Of a stretch of DNA of 8,732 nt, positions 7,029 through 8,732 are shown in pieces. Where the stretch lies: contig CAZWJH010000092.1 in NCBI GenBank assembly GCA_964634755.1, positions 1 through 8,732 of the forward strand, given 5' to 3'. Under the pieces are notes generated by a model. It did no database searches. It was not told the DNA's origin and was given only the letters and a program-made list of their open reading frames with translations. Each line of letters begins with the position of its first letter. Positions within the stretch are counted from its first letter, which is position 1. Both the position numbers and the translations under genes were made by a program. The stretch is from JALXDT01 sp964634755 (GTDB lineage: Bacteria; Acidobacteriota; Aminicenantia; JAMOAD01).

Positions 7029-7284
7029 CAAGCATTAGCTGAAATATAGAACAAGTTATGACTTTTTGTAAAATATCACTTTACAAATGATTCTGCTATG
7101 TGTAAAACTGAGGAGAGTTAAATCTTAAAGCTGTACCAGTCGAGGGCAAAATCAAAGGCTCATAGGAATTTTAGCTTTTACAAGATTTGCAAAAAACTCC
7201 CGAGATATTTTTATCGATTTTCTCTTAGGATGAAGAATTTTTTTGCGAAATTAAAATATTATGATAATCAACAACAAATTTCCC

Positions 7285-7312
7285 GTAGAGCCCTTGCATG
7301 CAAGGGCTCTAC
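7285..7312. repeat. Perfect 28-bp palindrome
   Basis: Two 14-base arms, GTAGAGCCCTTGCA and its exact reverse complement, join without a loop. It begins with GTAG, the tetranucleotide that precedes many REP hairpins, and is much richer in GC than its surroundings. A dispersed REP-like or MITE-like repeat is the likely identity, to be judged by copy number in the genome. Confidence 0.8.
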
Positions 7313-7330
7313 AAAAACGGATAAAAATAG

Positions 7331-7371
7331 GTTTACCCATTGTAAACGGTGCCACTCTTGGCAGATTTTTT
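7331..7371 (+). terminator. Double hairpin with T-run
   Basis: GTTTAC-CCATT-GTAAAC (7331-7347) is followed after two G by TGCCA-CTCT-TGGCA (7350-7363), then GA and T6 (7366-7371). The second hairpin with its T-run has intrinsic terminator form. No intact gene precedes it, so it may be left from a lost gene or be part of a repeat element. Confidence 0.45.
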
Positions 7372-7405
7372 ACCACAGGGAATTATTTACCCTTATCCCT
7401 CTTGA

Positions 7406-7630
7406 CTTTCAGATAACATCCACTTTTCAGGAGAACTTAGCAAAAATTCAACCGGTACAAAATTTGCACAGGTTGCAGCTGATGGGAAAAGACGAAAAAT
7501 GAATCTTTACAATCTTGATGTTACCATTTCAGTAGGCTATCGTGTTAATTCCAAAAAACCGTGATGTTCCGTATTTAGGTAACTGATGTTTTGAAAAGAT
7601 ACCTAAGAAAGGTATGAGGTAAACAAGGAA
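7406..7630 (+). pseudogene. RhuM-family (virulence RhuM-like) pseudogene fragment
   Basis: Translation from 7406 gives GELSKNSTGTKFAQVAADGK and then YNLDVTISVGYRVNSKK, which match the conserved N-terminal domain of RhuM-family proteins (hallmark YNLDVIISVGYRVNS). A TGA at 7403-7405 interrupts the frame upstream, and the frame closes at 7562-7564. The family pattern resumes in another frame at 7567 as FRI-stop-VTDVLKRYLRK, where the TAG (7576-7578) sits at the usual Trp of FRxW. It then shifts again to YEVNKE at 7613-7630. Two stops and at least two frameshifts make it clearly dead. RhuM proteins are of uncertain function and are often found on accessory or mobile DNA. The fragment runs directly into the second partial copy of cas4. 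Confidence 0.75.
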
Positions 7631-7735
7631 ACTATATCAGAGATTAAAAAAATCATATCCCTTGAAAAACCTCCACATCCCGAAAAAAATCAATTCTGCC
7701 GCAACTGCTCCTATTATGAATTTTGCTTTGCCTGA
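7631..7735 (+). pseudogene. cas4: Partial copy C of cas4 3' end
   Basis: Bases 7634-7727 match cas4 6112-6205 at 93 of 94 positions. The copy keeps the cas4 frame, encoding ISEIKKIISLEKPPHPEK and the Cys cluster FCRNCSYYEFC, but ends FA-stop instead of WS-stop. Only the C-terminal 33 or so residues are present, with no nuclease core, and it is joined in frame to the end of the RhuM remnant, so it cannot make a working Cas4. It overlaps copy B only over the YEFC codons. Confidence 0.85.
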
Positions 7736-7809
7736 AATCAAAATCTTAAATTGATAAAAAAACAAGAAATTCCATTAATAGTATTAGAGTATAAAATGAA
7801 AGTGCCATT

Positions 7810-7848
7810 TTACCACCTCGTAGGTGGTAAGATTGGGTGGTAAGATTG
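7810..7848 (+). repeat. Left REP-like hairpin and 13-bp tandem repeat upstream of the transposase
   Basis: TTACCACC-TCGTA-GGTGGTAA (7810-7830) is a perfect 8-bp stem with a 5-base loop. Its right arm begins a tandem 13-base repeat, GGTGGTAAGATTG, at 7823-7835 and 7836-7848. The hairpin matches the one at 8612-8632 in 20 of 21 bases and in the same orientation. Confidence 0.85.
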
Positions 7849-7876
7849 ATAAGCATTAAAATTTCTGTTATATAAT
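7846..7876 (+). promoter_or_regulatory. Possible promoter of the transposase gene
   Basis: TTGATA (7846-7851) and TATAAT (7871-7876) are separated by 19 bases, longer than optimal, within very AT-rich sequence; TTATAT at 7868 would give a 16-base spacer. The -35 overlaps the second 13-bp repeat, so a protein bound to the repeats could repress transcription. Confidence 0.4.
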
Positions 7877-7917
7877 ATTATTTATTATAATAACTATTAT
7901 AAATTAGAGGAGAGCAT

Positions 7918-8562
7918 ATGCGTAAAGATCCTCTGATTACCGGATATTTTTATCATATATTTACTAAAAGTATAGAAGGATATAAGATTTTCAGGTCTGA
8001 CAAAGACTATGAACGAATAGTGGAACTTATGGAATACTATATGTATAGTAATCCTCATATTAAGTATTCCATATATAAAAGATTAAAAGACAAGCACAAG
8101 ATATTGGAGGAATTAAAGAGAAAAAGGCGTCTTGTTGATATTGTTGCTTATTGTATAATGCCTACACATCTTCACTTTGTTTTGGTTCAATTGGTAGATA
8201 TGGGGATATCAATTTATATGAAAAATCTTTTAAACAGTTATACGAGATATTTTAATATAAATAATAACAGAAAGGGACCTTTGTGGCAGGGTCGGTTTAA
8301 GAATGTGTTGGTGAAAAATGATGAATATTTGCTTCATTTGACAAGATATATTCATCTTAATCCTACATCAGCTGGATTGGTAGATAATCCTGAGGATTGG
8401 AAGTATTCCTCGTATGATGAGTATTTAGGAAAGAATGAAGAGGGAGTATGTAACTTTTCTCCTTATTTAGAGATAGATCCTATATCCTACAAGAAATTTG
8501 TAGAAGAATGGAAAGAAGATCAAAGATCATTATCTATTTTAAAAGGTTTGATTTTAGAGTAA
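7918..8562 (+). CDS. REP-associated tyrosine transposase (Y1/HUH, RAYT-like)
   Basis: This 214-residue protein is a single-strand DNA nicking-joining enzyme of the Y1 transposase superfamily. The HUH motif is H84-L85-H86 in AYCIMPTHLHFVLV, and the likely catalytic tyrosine is Y108 (NSYTRYFN). These are followed by family-typical GPLWQGRFK (120-128), RYIHLNPTSAGLV (143-155) and DWKYSSYDEY (160-169). The IHLNP and WxxSS blocks are characteristic of the RAYT branch rather than classical IS200 TnpA. The start at 7918 has GAGGAG (7907-7912) at 5-base spacing. The gene appears intact. It would act on hairpins such as those flanking it. Whether it is domesticated or mobile is unresolved. Confidence 0.92.
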   Translation: MRKDPLITGYFYHIFTKSIEGYKIFRSDKDYERIVELMEYYMYSNPHIKYSIYKRLKDKHKILEELKRKRRLVDIVAYCIMPTHLHFVLVQLVDMGISIYMKNLLNSYTRYFNINNNRKGPLWQGRFKNVLVKNDEYLLHLTRYIHLNPTSAGLVDNPEDWKYSSYDEYLGKNEEGVCNFSPYLEIDPISYKKFVEEWKEDQRSLSILKGLILE

Positions 8563-8610
8563 TAGTTTATACTTTTACATTTTACAATCTCTCCTTTTTC
8601 CCATTCCTAT

Positions 8611-8633
8611 ATTACCACTTCGTAGGTGGTAAT
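8611..8633 (+). repeat. Right REP-like hairpin downstream of the transposase
   Basis: ATTACCAC-N7-GTGGTAAT forms an 8-bp stem. Its inner 21 bases differ from the left hairpin at one base (T for C next to the loop). The same orientation makes the pair direct rather than inverted repeats. Confidence 0.85.
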
Positions 8634-8672
8634 TTGGCTAAAAATAAATCTCTCTTCTATATTTAAAGTCAT

Positions 8673-8708
8673 TGACGCCAAAAAATTGGACTAAAGTCAA
8701 CTTTTTTT
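8673..8708 (+). terminator. Possible AT-rich terminator near the window end
   Basis: TTGAC (8673-8677) can pair with GTCAA (8696-8700), enclosing CCAA-AAAA-TTGG (8678-8689), and a T7 run follows (8702-8708). The stem is AT-rich and has an unpaired stretch, so it is weak. CAAAAAATTGGA also has a near-repeat at 8710-8722. Confidence 0.3.
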
Positions 8709-8732
8709 GCAAAAAAATTGGAGTGGAGTAAA

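Larger units (their letters stand above)
6840..7405. other. Intergenic stretch without recognisable intact gene
   Basis: I see no credible gene here. The stretch holds a hairpin AGCTGG-N9-CCAGCT (6910-6930), copy B of the cas4-end repeat (6969-7028), a small hairpin TGTAAA-N7-TTTACA (7067-7085), a perfect 28-bp palindrome (7285-7312) and a double hairpin with a T-run (7331-7371). A 90-codon open frame at 7230-7502 runs through the palindrome and the RhuM remnant in the wrong frame and is probably not a gene. The rest may be debris of decayed genes. Confidence 0.7.
7810..8633 (+). mobile_element. Putative REPtron-like unit: RAYT gene flanked by direct hairpin repeats
   Basis: The transposase gene is flanked at 87 and 49 bases by near-identical 21-bp hairpins in direct orientation, the arrangement expected for a REP-associated transposase with its cognate repeats, or for the ends of an IS200/IS605-related element. 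No tnpB is present. The boundaries are those of the hairpins; true mobility is not shown. Confidence 0.6.

Noticed and set aside
7029..7110. Codons reading ALAEI-stop-NKL, faintly like a C-terminal part of a RhuM protein
   Set aside because: Too short, interrupted by stops, and in the wrong order relative to the clear RhuM remnant at 7406-7630.
7230..7502. 90-codon open frame on the + strand
   Set aside because: It runs through the 28-bp palindrome and a terminator-like double hairpin and covers the RhuM remnant in the wrong frame; no ribosome site and no recognisable domain.
7801..7848. CRISPR-like short repeats GGTGGTAAGATTG
   Set aside because: Two contiguous 13-base copies with no spacers; part of the REP-like hairpin region rather than an array.

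Overview
The window is AT-rich bacterial DNA carrying most of the interference half of a type I CRISPR-Cas locus, then an accessory stretch of toxin-antitoxin genes, gene remnants and a REP-associated transposase. Every gene I can support is on the + strand. The low GC content, clear Shine-Dalgarno sites, sigma70-like promoters, split cas3 and subtype I-A-like proteins suggest an AT-rich, probably anaerobic or thermophilic bacterium. The sequence alone does not fix the taxon.

Region 1 (1-5580) is a tight operon: cas3' helicase (5' end outside the window), cas3'' HD nuclease, cas8a, cas7 and cas5. Genes overlap by 20, 16 and 4 bases, except for a 10-base gap before cas7. Together they would encode a Cascade-like complex plus the split Cas3 effector. 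The 3' quarter of cas8a carries a very strong internal Shine-Dalgarno and an in-frame ATG, which should yield a separate 121-residue helical protein equivalent to the small subunit (Csa5/Cas11).

Region 2 (5581-6213) is where the operon starts to decay. A good ribosome site after cas5 leads only to a broken reading frame, followed by a cas4 that has no clear ribosome site and appears to lack the first metal-binding His of the family. No cas1, cas2, cas6 or CRISPR array is visible in the window.

Region 3 (6214-7809) holds a RelBE-type toxin-antitoxin pair with its own promoter, bracketed by a 60-bp direct repeat of the cas4 3' end and downstream sequence. A decayed RhuM-family pseudogene follows, ending in a second, 94-bp copy of the cas4 3' end. 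A perfect 28-bp palindrome and several hairpins lie between them.

Region 4 (7810-8732) is a REP-associated (RAYT-type, HUH/Y1) transposase gene flanked by two near-identical 21-bp hairpins in the same orientation. It is followed by AT-rich sequence with a possible weak terminator.

In short, a plausible interference complex with a possible built-in small subunit adjoins a downstream end where the adaptation genes would be expected but recombination and mobile or selfish genes are found instead.
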